Below are positions 12,099 to 23,792 of a stretch of DNA of 64,000 bases, in pieces. Positions within the stretch are counted from its first letter, which is position 1, and each line of letters starts with the position of its first letter. A program made the position numbers and the translations under genes. This stretch comes from Lantana camara (taxonomy: Eukaryota; Streptophyta; Magnoliopsida; Lamiales; Verbenaceae): NCBI GenBank assembly GCA_037501455.1, contig CM074856.1, forward strand, positions 90,160,001-90,224,000, written 5' to 3'. Under the pieces are notes generated by a model. That model ran no database searches and was not told the DNA's origin. It saw nothing but the letters and a program-made list of their open reading frames with translations.

Positions 12099-12663
12099 AG
12101 CTTCTACAATTATCGTAAGTATGAGTGTCGCTTCCACAATAAGCGCAAAGAGGCTTCCTACAAGGTGTTATTGAAGCCGAAGTACGTGAAGCTCCCGAAC
12201 CCGATCCAGTTGATCGATTCTTCTTCTTCCTTTGAGATCCTTTCTGAGGTGACGTTGTATGATAAGAGATAGGTCGCTTTCCCTTGTTAGAACTCTGCCC
12301 CAATTTTGAAACTGAAGCCTGTCCGGGTTGAGGATTAGGCCTCCTCGTATTTAAAGGGGTGGTGCCTCGAACCTTCTCTTGAGAGTCACACGGAATGAGT
12401 TCCCAAATTCTTTTAACTTTCTTGAGCCACGGCTTGGATTGAATATCACTCCCTTCAAAGAACTTTGGATTTTGCTGATTCTGAAACTCCTTAAATACAA
12501 TAGAAATTTGAGTTGGTTGTGATGATGCTATAGGAATATATTCTCTTATCTTCTGATCAACAAAACGGACCAAGGAATCGAAAAACTCCTGAGGTTGAAC
12601 CGCATGGGGTGAATGTGGGGGAACCCTAAGAGAACGTTCACGATGAGGGTGACCTCGAGGCAT
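12099..12663 (-). pseudogene. Element C gag (upstream part)
   Basis: A minus-strand frame from ATG at 12663 begins M-P-R-G-H and is rich in Pro and Arg. It contains the gag signature F-K-E-F-Q-N ... P-K-F-F-E-G-S-D-I, then ...R-I-W-E-L-I-P. In the intact family about 120 residues follow (the core gag domain), but here the frame jumps straight to the Pro/Ser/Lys-rich linker and the first knuckle (C-A-Y-C ... H ... C). Gag is therefore internally deleted while staying in frame. It is interrupted by element A immediately after the first knuckle. An AG lies one base before the ATG (GATTACAG|A-ATG). Confidence 0.85.
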
Positions 12664-12866
12664 TCTGTAATCAAGACACTAGATATGCATATGGGATTAG
12701 TGGATGCAAATGAATACATCTAAAATCCCAAGATACAAATGAAGCACATAATTCACATAATTCAACTAGTTCAAATAAGATGCAAGACTCACAATTAATA
12801 AATAATCCTATGCCGTTCGACCTAGACTCACGAAACACGACATTAGAACCGCGGTTTTGCAACCGG

Positions 12867-12878
12867 GCTCTGATACCA
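12867..12878 (-). other. Element C primer-binding site
   Basis: TGGTATCAGAGC on the minus strand, 7 nt inside the 5' LTR of C. Same Met-tRNA primer as all the other elements here. Confidence 0.9.
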
Positions 12879-12885
12879 CTTAAGA

Positions 12886-13789
12886 TGTAGCACCCGGAAC
12901 ACCGAGATACCACACCCCCGCACTATAAGTCGATCCACATACAAAATGGATAGTCCGTACATGAACCAACCTATAGCGAACAGGTGAAAAAATAAGAAAC
13001 CATCTAGTTAGGCAGGACTAGACCCCAATTCAATTAATCACCAACATACAAAATCAATAATACGGAAGCAGAAGATACATACATTCAATAATTTAACATC
13101 ACCATTCAAAACCCATATATTTTCATGCCATCAACTTCCCATTCTTCAAGAATTCATGCAAGCTATGAAGTGTAATACTCCTAAACATGCTTCTAATCAT
13201 TTATAAGCAAGAAATCACATCCACATCATCAAACCCTACTTCCATATGAACTCAAGAGATCCATCATATAACTCACATATACCTTGAATGAAAGAAAGGA
13301 TGGAAGAGATGAAGTGATGGCAGTTGTGATGCTTCAAAGTATGAATTTTTCCCCTTGAATCTAGCTTGAAAAATGATGAAATCATTCCTCTTTCTCTTGG
13401 TGTTGGAAACGTGATTTTGTGTGTGTGAGTGTGTGTGATTGTTGGATGAAAATGGATAAATGAAATGTAATGCAAGAGATGAATATGATATAAGATATTT
13501 ATCAAAGTCTTCCACTAATGTGCATGAGTCACCATATTTTGCATTTAAGCCCTTAGAATATTTGAGTGCATTCAATCAAGTTTCATTCCATAGCATATAA
13601 TTAATTAAGTCCAAAGAATTTATGCAATTAAGTCCACCAATTTCAAGAAGTGATCAAATAAGGTCATATATGAACAATTAGTCACATTATCAATTAATTC
13701 ATACAAATGCATGAGAATATATTACATATAATGTTATGAACATTTAATATAATGAAACGTAACACATGAATGAAAATCGGGGCGTTACA
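12886..13789 (-). repeat. Element C 5' LTR
   Basis: 904 bp, TGTAACGCCCCG...GGGTGCTACA on the minus strand, homologous along its length to 211-1114. Flanked outside by cagta. A donor-like CAAG|GTATAT is at about 13283. Confidence 0.93.
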
Positions 13790-13794
13790 CAGTA

Positions 13795-14400
13795 GCATCC
13801 GAAACGGGCATTTGGAGTTTGTACTGATTTTACAAACGGCCGTTTTAGAGCTCTCGGTTTGAGGCAGTAGCCTTGGAAATGGCTGTTTCGGAAGCCGCTG
13901 TAAGTTTTGTGATTTTTTTACTTTTCCGGTTTGATTCCTTTGTTTTTTAAATGCTCTTATATGCCTTATATGTTCATTAATTCGTGACTTTTGAGTTCAT
14001 AACTTGTCGTATCACTTGTCTATGCATGAGATTGAATTGTTGTGTATTTATTTGACTAAATGAATGCATTTTGTTTAAAATGTGGCATGCATGCTTTACA
14101 TTGTTATGCATCGTATTTGGTCCATATAGAGTCTAAGTCTTGCGTTCTCGTGTTTTCTTTTCAGACGAGGTAGCCGGTGACGAGCCCGAGACCTAGCTTT
14201 GCTCACTTCCACTCTTTTTCACTTCCAAGCAAGGTGATGTTTAGGATTTTGTATAGTTATCGACCTAAAGCCTTTATGTGATGTTTTCTAGCCTTGCGTG
14301 CGATTATATATTATATATACATAATTAAATAAGTTTTGTTGATAATTTGTATATTTGTTGAATTATTGAACTTAAATTATTATATTTAGCCCCATGACTT
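13795..14400 (+). repeat. LTR J remnant, right part
   Basis: Continues LTR J after element C. It carries more GAAACGG-type inverted repeats (13800-13905), then a segment homologous to LTRs B and G: ATAGAGTCTAAG, TTTTCTTTTCAG, a GACGAG-containing 69-nt candidate exon (14165-14233), AAG|GTGATG and TATCGACCTAAAGCC. Similarity to other LTRs fades at about 14300-14400, so the 3' part of J appears lost. The right limit is approximate. Confidence 0.6.
14165..14233 (+). other. Candidate leader exon 2 in LTR J
   Basis: 69 nt between TTTTCAG and CAAG|GTGATG, with the GACGAG motif twice. Homologous in position and flanking words to LTRs A/B, E and G. Predicted from sequence only. Confidence 0.35.
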
Positions 14401-14786
14401 GGTTTACTTGTGGATAATTAATTGAGTTTTATGCTTTTGTGTAGGTAATTATAATTTATGGGCATTGTAGGGAAAGCGTGTCATGAACGAAGAATGTCGA
14501 CTCAACTGGGATGAGAATTGACCAATGTGGGAAATAATCTAATCTTTTTTGATTATCTAAAGCAATGTTCATAGCATGTAATTGGGCCATTAATTCCAAA
14601 TTTCCAATTCTTTTTGGAATTCAAGTGGAGTGACTGCGCTAGCACGTTAATCTCAATTACTCGGGTGAATTTTGGAGTTAAAAGATATTTGGTAATCAGA
14701 GGCCAATTAGGAGATGTTACTTTTGGAGCCAATTCGTGGCTGCCCATTGATATCTTTAGAATTTTCAGTTGGAGAATAAGGGAACA
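14401..14786. other. Unassigned A/T-rich sequence, left part of K
   Basis: No coding region or clear repeat is recognised. It probably continues at 22819 on the other side of element F, where a TATA box and a Tat/Athila-like segment follow, so it may be the upstream (U3) part of that LTR. A start near 14467 (TGTAGGG) is possible but not supported by a second copy. Confidence 0.3.
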
Positions 14787-15483
14787 TGTAACACCCCAGA
14801 TTTCTAAAACTAAATAAAAAATAAAAAATAAAAATAAAAAAATTAGTAAATTAATTTGAGATTTCGGATAAATAACGTGTTTGAATGTTACCTTGTAAGA
14901 AATTGAACATCATGTACAATAGATAATAATTGCGCTTTCCAATAATTGTTTGGATGATATGGTTAAATTGCTTAATGAGATTTTTTCAATTTTAATTATT
15001 TAATTAAATTATATATGTTCAATGAAACATCGTAAAATTTTGAGTATTATTATATTTAAACCGGTAAGAGTTCTACCGTATTGATAATTCTAGTGACTAT
15101 ATTATTCTATAATTTTGTCCAAATGTATTCATTAGATGATGACATTTATACTAATAAAAGAACCAACTTCTTTTACTTAATAATGCATATACTAAATAAG
15201 GATATATATTTATAGGAAAGTACACTTAGTTTATATATGAACAATACGTGTGCATATACTTGGCATGAGTTTCGTAAACAAATTACACGTGTCAAGGCAT
15301 TTGGTGGATTAATATCATTTTTCAATTTTAATTTCATTGAAGATAATAATTGCCTATTCTTGGACCAATTGTAAACAAACGTTAGCTTTTAAGACTTGTT
15401 ATTTCTTCAATAGATAAGTGTTGCCGATCCTTTAACCTATTACAATTTAGTGTAGGTTTTTGTTTAACCCAAAAGCCACAACA

Positions 15484-15490
15484 TATAAAG
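15484..15490 (+). promoter_or_regulatory. TATA box of LTR F
   Basis: TATAAAG lies about 100 nt before the candidate first splice donor, the same spacing as in LTR H. Likely the core promoter of F. The start site itself is not visible from sequence. Confidence 0.5.
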
Positions 15491-16074
15491 CGGTGAGGTT
15501 TATTATAAAAATCAAAACACTTTAAATGTCATTTTTATTTTATCAAAGAAACAAGCGATGGCACCAATCCCAAACGTCGAAAAGGTAATGAAATTTAAGT
15601 GCTTCTATTTTCTTGTTTAAAAATCGATTTGAAATGTTAATTGATATGATTCCAGTTTCATGCTATGATTGTTTAAAAACTGAAAATTTTCTTATTTAGT
15701 TTGGTATTTGAAAATCTGGTATGGAATAATCCTATAATTGGGATTGATTTTATATTTTGAAATTAATGCTTTTCTTAGTCAAATTATGCCTGAGTTCGAA
15801 TTTATATTGTGAAAACAAACTCATATTTGAAGTTTTTATAATTTAAGTGAGAATATGTGATTGAAGAATTATAAAATTAATATCAATCTATTAACTTTAA
15901 TAAATTATATTTATAGATTTTATTTAAGTAAGTCCAAATATATCTTAATTCATATGTCCATGTGTGATTATTTGATCGATTGCTTGTAAAATAATATGAC
16001 CTTTGTGATAGACGTAGAGGTCAGCCGTAGTGTCATCTAGTTTCTGTCAAGTTATAATTTTGTAGTCATCACAG

Positions 16075-16139
16075 GTGTTCCTAAGGAGGAGCCCTGACAG
16101 TGTCGGTCGTGTCCCGTTTCAGCTTTTGAAGATTTTCAG
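16075..16139 (+). other. Candidate leader exon 2 in LTR F
   Basis: 65 nt between GTCATCACAG and TTTTCAG|GTGAGG, repeated in the 3' LTR. Predicted from motifs and from position relative to the same feature in other LTRs. Confidence 0.4.
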
Positions 16140-17284
16140 GTGAGGGATTTAAAATGTTTTCAACTGGGCCCAAAACATATATTATGTAAATATATATCTT
16201 CCTAAAACCCAATCCTAATTTATTGATTTTGATTTTCGAACCGTTGATACTATATATATAAATAGAAGTTTTATAATATTTTGGTATTTTGTTGAAAAAT
16301 CGGATTTTCTTATAAAAATGGGTTCTTCTTATATCATATATACGCGTTGAGTCACTGAAAAGTTTTGATTTTTCAACGGTGAAACCGTTAAAAGAAAGAA
16401 AGTGTTTGTGAAAATGATTTTGAAAGCGAGTATTGATCTGATAGAACCCTTGGGGACGCCCTTGGGGAATATGGGCGCCGAAGTATCTAGTGGGTGAAGC
16501 CCGGAGGTGTGCGCCAAAGGCTGATCCTTACTACGTACTTCTGTGAAGCTCTATGCGGGACGTAGCCGGAGGTTGACTACGAAACGTATAGAGTGAGGTT
16601 ATTGGTACCAGGGCATATTGCCCCTGTCTGTGTGATCGTGTGGTTGGTTGGGGGGCACCTCGACCAACAATTGGAGGGAGAAGGCTGGTTTTTGTTTTGT
16701 GTTTCTTGTGTTCAGGGTGTGAAAGGTTGGAGAACTCGCCCGTACTCGGCGGGTTACTCTGTGATTGATCGATCGTTTTGATTATTGGTTCACAAGTGTG
16801 TTTTCGAGAAACTAAAAGCTATCCCTTCTTATACATTTACTTGTTTTCGAAAATAATAAAAATGTGAACCAAGGTTGTGATTTTGTTTATATATATGTAT
16901 AACCCCCTTACTTAGTTACTTTGACTAACGTCCCTTCTCTTCTGGTTTTGGCTTCAGGCAGGTACGAATAAGCGGCATGTTTGGTCTAGGTCGTCAGGTG
17001 CTATCTAGAGAGTTTGTTTTTGAAGCTCAGTGTTTTTGGAGTTTCTCCTTCGTGGGAAATTCACTATGTACAGTCTATGTACTTTTACAACTGTCATATT
17101 GTCATCGGCCTTATCGTCCTTGTAATCGACTTATGTTTTGGAGTACTATTGTCTTTTACGCTTCCGCTATGCTAGTTTTTGTTTGTTTGTTCGCCGTTCG
17201 CTGGGAAAGATCTCAAGTGAAGGCCCAAAGCTAACACTCGGGGTAATTCTCAGTGCGGGATGTGGCAAGGGCCCCACATTTAGG

Positions 17285-17296
17285 TGGTATCAGAGC
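17285..17296 (+). other. Element F primer-binding site
   Basis: TGGTATCAGAGC, 6 nt after the 5' LTR end. Complementary to initiator Met tRNA. Confidence 0.93.
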
Positions 17297-17501
17297 CCGG
17301 TTGGAAACCGAAGCTCTTGTCGTGTCTAGAACGAGTCTAAGGTGAGTCTTTGAGTGAGTCTAGGTTGTACGACTATAGGATTTGAGTTATTATGTGCTTT
17401 TGTGTGCACTTGTGGTACGTGCCTATGTTAAATTTTTGTACCTTACACGATAACGCTCTAATGAATCATGCATCATATTGTCAGTAAATTGTGGGTGCAA
17501 C

Positions 17502-17671
17502 AATGCCACGTAGAAGACCCCATAGTAATTATGGAAGGTACGTTAAACATTATAGGCCACCCCTCTAGGCTATTTTATGATTTGGCTGCTCATTGTGCGT
17601 ATAATATTGCTATGAAATTGTTCGTACATGTTAAGTGTTACTTTAGGTGTATAAAGTTGGAATTCTTGTAA
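17502..17671 (+). pseudogene. Element F gag start and protease scrap
   Basis: An ATG at 17502 opens M-P-R-R-R-P, like the gag start of the other elements (M-P-P-R-R-R). A few codons later a different frame reads E-G-T-L-N-I-I-G ... L-F-Y-D-L-A-A-H, which aligns with the protease start of intact copies (EGTIHIHG ... LFDPGATH). Gag start and protease are thus joined by a deletion of nearly all gag, and the catalytic Asp-Ser/Pro-Gly is not preserved. No functional product is expected. Only the ends needed for replication remain. Confidence 0.65.
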
Positions 17672-17728
17672 CGTGATAATCAAAACTTTTACAAGATTTG
17701 GAGTAGAATCTGGGGACCAGATTCCATT

Positions 17729-17741
17729 AAGGGGGAGAGAG
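17729..17741 (+). other. Element F polypurine tract
   Basis: AAGGGGGAGAGAG directly before the 3' LTR start. Confidence 0.85.
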
Positions 17742-18055
17742 TGTAACACCCCAGATTTCTAAAACTAAAAAAAAAATAAATAAATAAATAAATAAATTAG
17801 TAAATTAATTTGAGATTTCGGATAAATAACGTGTTTAAATGTTGCCTTGTAAGAAATTGAACATCATGTACAATAGATAATAATTGCGCTTTCCAATAAT
17901 TGTTTGGATGATATGGTTAAATTGCTTAATGAGATTTTTTCGATTTTAATTATTTAATTAAATTATATATGTTAAATGAAACATCGTAAAATTTTGAGTA
18001 TTATTATATTTAAATCGGTAAGAGTTCTACCGTATTGATAATTCTAGTGACTATA
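17742..18055 (+). repeat. Element F 3' LTR, first part
   Basis: Matches 14787 to about 15101 of the 5' LTR and then stops at solo LTR D. The last five bases, ctata, are the target duplicated by D. Confidence 0.95.
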
Positions 18056-19210
18056 TGTAACACCCCTTACACGTGGAGGTGCCACATCTCCGCACTATAG
18101 GTCAATCCAATACGAAATGGGTGATCCGTACATGAACCAACCTATAGCGAACGGGTGACAACGCAATACACGACCGGCTAGGCGGGATAACTTATACATG
18201 TAACAATATAAAGCGGAATCATAAGAATATTATATCATCATATCAATACATTATCATCTTCCAAGTAACGTTCACATATATGTCCTTAGAACTATCAACA
18301 TGATACTCTGAACTGTTAATACATGAGAAGAAAAGCTATGCTAGACTCAGCTGGACAGAAAGACACGACCCGACTCCCGCCTAGCAAGCCACGAACAAAA
18401 CCTGAAAGGTGGAGGCGTCAGTCTGTGAAGACCGAGTGAGGGGCAATATATATATATATATAAACACAAGTAGCATGCGAGTTATAATCTCGGGTAAGGT
18501 TTTGTAACCAAATAATAATATCAACAATATAAGTGCAAGAATATCAATAACTAGCCCGAGATTACAACTATCAGGTTTAACACGATAATCACGGTTATTA
18601 TAACAATCAGTGGCCCTAGCGAAGGGCGTGCACGATCTCCAACCAACCTCGACAGTGAACAAGGGTTGCACTTTCATTTAATTAAGTTATCATGCAAGTC
18701 ATTAAAGTGCACACGATCAACAACACGAAATCCTCCTTTCTCCAATGGTGGTGGGTTTGCAAGACCCGAACCACCCACGATATCACGTTGCACGTCGGGA
18801 ACATGACTCCCACGTACGGGACTCCTTCCTCTACCAAACCTCCTGGTGGATTCAGGGGGCATCCCCACGGTTTGAGAGAGGTGTGTGAGTTCCCCGTCAA
18901 CCCTATGCTTTCCCGGTTGGCTCAAACACTCACCCTCGGGCCCATAACACTATACACGGTACACGACCATTCGCCAAACACAATCACGGTAACACGATGA
19001 CACGATTCATGGCTTGATTATAAACACGATACACGATTTGCTTGTCATGAGCATGATTAGTTTAAGGAAACACGATTTGTAATATGATATACGAGTAATT
19101 ATTAAATCCCTTGTTGTTGGAAAACGATTATAAAGATATACGCATGTGTAATTTGGCCGAAATCCATATAAGGGTTATAGGGTTCTAAATAACTAATAAC
19201 TAAACCTCAC

Positions 19211-19276
19211 CTTTACCGGCAAAATGCAAGCCAAGACAAGGCCTACGGCTCCTGCTCCACGTCACGAGAAGATAAT
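19211..19276 (-). other. Candidate leader exon 2 in LTR D
   Basis: 66 nt on the minus strand between TTTGCACAG and GTAAAG|GTGAGG. Same position and size class as in the other LTRs. Prediction only. Confidence 0.4.
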
Positions 19277-19499
19277 CTGTGCAAACACGACGTGTACACG
19301 TGAGACATGACCTAAAATGGACCAAATATGACGAATGGCGGAAATGCAACGGGACGACATGCAATATACAATGTAGCATGAAAACATGTTGTTTCACTAT
19401 ATATTGGATCATATAATAGCACTTCGGGGTCAAAGAAGTCGTCGGATCGAGGGGCTAAAATTGTAATTTTATGCAGAATATTTTGTTCTGCATGTCAGG

Positions 19500-19728
19500 T
19501 GGGAACGGCCGTTCCAGCTTCCCTTTGTAAATGGGAACGTTCGTTCCCGTAATCCCAAAGACGCGGCAACGATTTTAAATACAAAGGGCGCCTTTAGCTG
19601 GGAACGGCCCTTCCGGCACTAAGGCCAAATTGGGAACGGCCGTTCCCATGCTCGGCCGCCTATCATCATTTGAAAAGGTGGGAACGCCCGTTCCCATAAT
19701 GCCTTGAGGCTGGGAACGGTCGTTCCCA
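19500..19728 (-). repeat. Hairpin cluster in LTR D (six units)
   Basis: Six copies of a GGGAACGNNCGTTCCC inverted repeat (from about 19500, 19533, 19600, 19632, 19680 and 19712). Centres vary (GGCC, GTTC, GCCC, GGTC) while the GGGAAC/GTTCCC arms are mostly kept. The words differ from those in LTRs A/B, but unit number and position upstream of exon 2 are the same. Confidence 0.93.
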
Positions 19729-20633
19729 GTTCTGCAACTGGAAAGAAACAGAACAAAACAGAGCCTGGCTACGGGAAACAACAAAGCAAGCCACAAATTC
19801 CATTCCCAATCAACAAAGCTATGATTTTCTGGAAATAAGATGCATATAAACTCATGATATCATAAAATACAAAGGAACTCAACAACCATGCTTAATCATC
19901 CACGTTTGCCACTTTCAAGTTCATAAATGAATTCAACATATTTTTTCCATATTTTGCAAGAATTCGTGAAATAAAGCATGATAAAATCAGGTAATCATGC
20001 CTCAAACAACAACTAATCCATGGATGCTATAATTCCCAAACCCTAGCTACCACATATTTGATTAAGAATCATGAATTCAACCATAATCCCACCGTGAAAT
20101 AAAAGAAATGAAAGAGATGGATGATGATGATGATTATGCCCCAAAGCTTGGGAATTTTCTTGAAAATCTTGGATGAATATGATGAAATCTCTTCCTTCTT
20201 GTTTATGGAATGGTTCGGTGAACCAAGGAAGCAATTTGATCGATGATTTTTGGGATAAAATGGGCAAGGAAACTCATGGAAGCATATAACGTGATTCACC
20301 ATTTTTTATTTGTGTGAAATGATCAATTTTGCCAATTAATCCTCTAAGAGTTCAAGTTATGCAATTAAGGATATAAGGTTTTGAAATATAGTCAATTAGG
20401 TCCTTGAAACCCATGCAATTTAGTCCCCAAGTTTAAAGAAATATCTATCTAGGGGCAATTTGGTAATTAACTCATACCCGGTAAATATTTTACGAAATGA
20501 ATATTTTCAGGTCATGAAGGAAATTCTTAATTTGATATAAATTCATAAAATTTTCATGAAAGTATTTTAAAATATAATTTATAAAATTATTTTAAAACAT
20601 AAGATATTAATAAATAAAATTCGGGGCGTTACA

Positions 20634-22813
20634 CTATATTATTCTATAATTTTGTCCAAATGTATTCATTAGATGATGACATTTATACTAATAAAAGAAC
20701 CAACTTCTTTTACCTAATAATGCATATACTAAATAAGGATATATATTTATAGGAAAGTACGCTTAGTCTATACATGAACAATACTTGTGCATATACTTGG
20801 CATGAGTTTCGTAAACTAATTACACGTGTCAAGGCATTTGGTGGATTAATATCAGTTTTCAATTTTAATTTTATTTAAGATAATAATTGCCTATTCTTGG
20901 ACCAATTGTAAACAAACGTTAGCTTTTAAGACTTGTTATTTCTTCAATAGATAAGTCTTGCCGATCCTTTAACCTATTACAATTTAGTGTAGGTTTTTGT
21001 TTAACCCAAAAGACACAACATATAAAGCCGTGAGGTTTATTATAAAAATCAAAACACTTTAAATGTCATGTTTATTTTATGAAAGAAACAAGCGATGGCA
21101 CCAATCCCAAACGTCGAAAAGGTAATGAAATTTAAGTGCTTCTATTTTCTTGTTTAAAAATCGATTTGAAATGTTAATAGATATGATTCCAGTTTCATGC
21201 AATGATTGTTTAAAAACTGAAAATTTTCTTATTTAGTTTGGTATTTGAAAATCTGGTAGGGAATAATCCTATAATTGGGATTGAGTTAATATTTTGAAAT
21301 TAATGTTTTTCTTAGTCAAATTATGCCTGAGTTCGAATTTATATTGTGAAAACAAACTCATATTTGAAGTTTTTATAATTTAAGTGAGAATATGTGATCG
21401 AAGAATTATAAAATTAATATCAATCTATTAAATTTAATAAATTATATTTATAGATTTTATTTAAATAAGTCCAAATATATCTTAATTCATATGTCAATGT
21501 GTGATTATTTGATCCATTGCTTGTAAAATAATATGACCTTTGTGATAGACGTAGAGGTCAGCCGTACTGTCATCTAGTTTCTGTCGAGTTATAATTTTGT
21601 AGTCATCACAGGTGTTCCTAAGGAGGAGCCCTGACAATGTCGGTCGTGTCCCGTTTCAGCTTTTGAAGATTTTCAGGTGAGGGATTTAAAATGTTTTCAA
21701 TTGGGGCCAAAACATATATTATGTAAATATATATCTTCTTAAAACCCAATCCTAATTTATTGATTTTGATTTTCGAACCGTTGATACAATATATATAAAT
21801 AGATGTTTTATAATATTTTGGTATTTTGCTGAAAAATCGGATTTTCTTATAAAAATGGGTTCTTCTTATGTCATATATACGCGTTCAGTCACTGAAAAGT
21901 TTTGATTTTTCAACGGTGAAACTGTTAAAAGAAAGAAAGTGTTTGTGAAAATGATTTTGAAAGCGAGTATTGATCTGATAGAACCCTTGGGAACGCCCTT
22001 GGGGAATATGGGCCCCGAAGTATCTAGTGGGTGAAGCCCGGAGGTGTGCGCCAAAGGCTGATCTTTACTACGTACTTTTGTGAAGCTCTATGCGGGACGT
22101 AGCCGGAGGTTGACTACGAAATGTAGAGAGTGAGGTTATCGGTACCAGGGCATATTGCCCCTATCTGTGTGATCGTGTGGTTGGTTGGGGGGCACCTCGA
22201 CCAACAATTGGAGGGAGAAGGCTGGCTTCTGTTTTGTGTTTCTTGTGTTCAGGGTGTGAAAGGTTGGAGAACTCGCCCGTACTCGCTGGGTTACTGTGAT
22301 TGATCGATCATTTTGATTATTGGTGCACAAGTGTGTTTTCGAGAAACTAAAAGCTATCCCTTCTTATACATTTACTTGTTTTCGAAAATAATAAAAATGT
22401 GAACCAAGGTTGTGATTTTGTTTATATATATGTATAACCCCCTTACTTAGTTACTTTGACTAACGTCCCTTCTCTTCTGGTTTTGGCTTCGGGCAGGTAC
22501 GAATAAGCGGCATGTTTGGTCTAGGTCGTCAGGTGCTATCTAGAGAGTTTGTTTTTGAAGCTCAGTGTTTTTGGAGTTTCTCCTTTGTGGGAAATTCACT
22601 ATGTACAGTCTATGTACTTTTGCAACTGTCATATTGTCATCGGCCTTATCGGCCTTGTAATCGACTTATGTTTTGGAGTACTGTTGTCTTTTATGCTTCC
22701 GCTATGCTAGTTTTTGTTTGTTTGTTCGCCGTTCGCTGGGAAAGATCTCGAGTGAAGGCCCAAAGCTAACACTCGGGGTAATTCTCAGTGCGGGATGTGG
22801 CAAGGGCGCCACA
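20634..22813 (+). repeat. Element F 3' LTR, second part
   Basis: Resumes the 3' LTR of F after solo LTR D, beginning with the duplicated ctata, and runs to ...GGGCGCCACA. It includes the second copies of the TATA region, candidate exon 2 and second acceptor. Confidence 0.95.
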
Positions 22814-22926
22814 AAACAAGACTTTGAAAAGCACGTTTCTGAGTTAGTGATGTTACTTGGAGGGAACATGGCACTAATTGGAGAGAACGTGGAAGAGGAG
22901 TGGGGGAAGAATTCATGCCTTTGTAC

Positions 22927-22935
22927 TATATAAAA
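22927..22935 (+). promoter_or_regulatory. TATA box in K
   Basis: TATATAAAA in a locally G/C-poor context, followed by a purine-rich leader. A good plant core-promoter match. Whether it is used is unknown. Confidence 0.5.
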
Positions 22936-23774
22936 GGAGAAAAATCGAGAGACTTTACAGAGGTTAAGAAGAACAAAACCACGCAGCAGCAAGGTGCCGC
23001 TTGGGTGGGGTCTTTGACGTAGCATCACTCCCGACAGGATTAGGGAGTTCATTCTAGATTCCTTTCTTTTTGTTTATTTCGTAGGCTATGTTAAATTCAA
23101 GACTTTGTTTATTCCATTCCGTTATGATTTTCTAGTTTCGTATTAGTTTGGATATTCCATGATTATGCTAGACTTGTGAGATAATCTATTTTAATTACTT
23201 GGTTTATGCTATCTGTATTGCTTCCGTTTTCTTGTCAATGTTATTTTAATTAATTCTTTGATTGTGGCCAGATCATAGAATGGTTAATTTGCATATAACT
23301 ATCTAATTCGTTTGGCGGTGTTAGCTAAATAATTAGAATTTGTAGCAATCGATACTAGGATATAATGTTTGTCTGATTTCGTGTCGAGGAGCTTGCGGTC
23401 TAATTGAGTGAAGTAGGAGCCTATGCCTTACCGGTTAGGATTAGTGTTTCTTTGGTACTTAATGTTGTTAATTGATTGAATCTTGGAGAGAGTCTCGAAA
23501 AGGTTATCGGTTAATTAGGGAGTAATTTTTTTTAGGAATTTCTTTGATTACTCTGAAGCCAGAGGTAGTTGGCGACGATAGCTAATCTAGCATTCAACCA
23601 ACAAAAATCTTGAGTCGATGATCATAGTCTATGCATAATTAGGAATTTCCCGACTAATTATCACCTATTGAATTGTCTTGAATTTAATTTGAGTTTTTAG
23701 CTCTCAAGCCTTGTCTAATTTAATCAGTTTTTATTGTTTAATTTAATTGTTGTTAGTTTAGTTAAAAATCTCAA

Positions 23775-23792
23775 CCCCCCCCCCCCCCCCCC
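23775..23792 (+). repeat. Poly-C run
   Basis: Eighteen consecutive C. Such runs are error-prone, so the exact length is uncertain. Confidence 0.9.

Larger units (their letters stand above)
211..13789 (-). mobile_element. Element C: pol-less Ty3/gypsy retrotransposon, split by element A
   Basis: Two 904-bp LTRs (211-1114 and 12886-13789) face minus and are flanked by the 5-bp TSD cagta (206-210 and 13790-13794). After removing element A and its duplicated taaac, C is about 3.16 kb with an interior of about 1.35 kb. It has a Met-tRNA primer site (12867-12878), a gag with an internal deletion, the first part of protease, a small inverted-repeat array and a polypurine tract. Reverse transcriptase, RNase H and integrase are absent, so it is non-autonomous. 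The intact TSD means it inserted as a unit and must have used enzymes in trans. The LTR copies differ by a few percent, mostly transitions, so C is clearly older than A. Confidence 0.93.
14787..17278 (+). repeat. Element F 5' LTR
   Basis: 2492 bp, TGTAACACCCC...GGGCCCCACA. An A-rich microsatellite at 14811-14842 differs in length from the 3' copy. A TATAAAG box (15484-15490) is followed 94 nt later by candidate donor GAAAAG|GTAATG (exon end 15584). Candidate exon 2 is 16075-16139 and the second acceptor GGCTTCAG ends at 16957. No hairpin cluster was seen in this LTR. Confidence 0.95.
18056..20633 (-). mobile_element. Solo LTR D
   Basis: 2578 bp, TGTAACGCCCCG...GGGGTGTTACA on the minus strand, flanked by ctata on both sides (18051-18055 and 20634-20638). 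No interior or second LTR is present, so it is the product of recombination between the two LTRs of a complete element. It has the shared LTR layout: hairpin cluster (19500-19728), candidate exon 2 (19211-19276), second acceptor CACCTTTCAG (exon from 18401), and the terminal CGTTCGCTATAGG block near 18130-18155. The first donor could not be placed. Confidence 0.95.
14787..22813 (+). mobile_element. Element F: long-LTR, minimal-interior retrotransposon
   Basis: 5' LTR 14787-17278, interior 17279-17741 (463 bp) and 3' LTR 17742-22813, the last split by solo LTR D. Primer site (TGGTATCAGAGC) and polypurine tract are intact. The flanks gaaca (14782-14786) and aaaca (22814-22818) match at four of five positions, consistent with a TSD plus one transition. 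Without D and its TSD the element is about 5.4 kb. The interior holds only a gag start and a protease scrap, so it depends on enzymes in trans. Confidence 0.92.

Noticed and set aside
22673..22933. 86-codon frame across the end of element F into K
   Set aside because: It crosses the F/K junction and has no family resemblance, so it is an accidental fusion.
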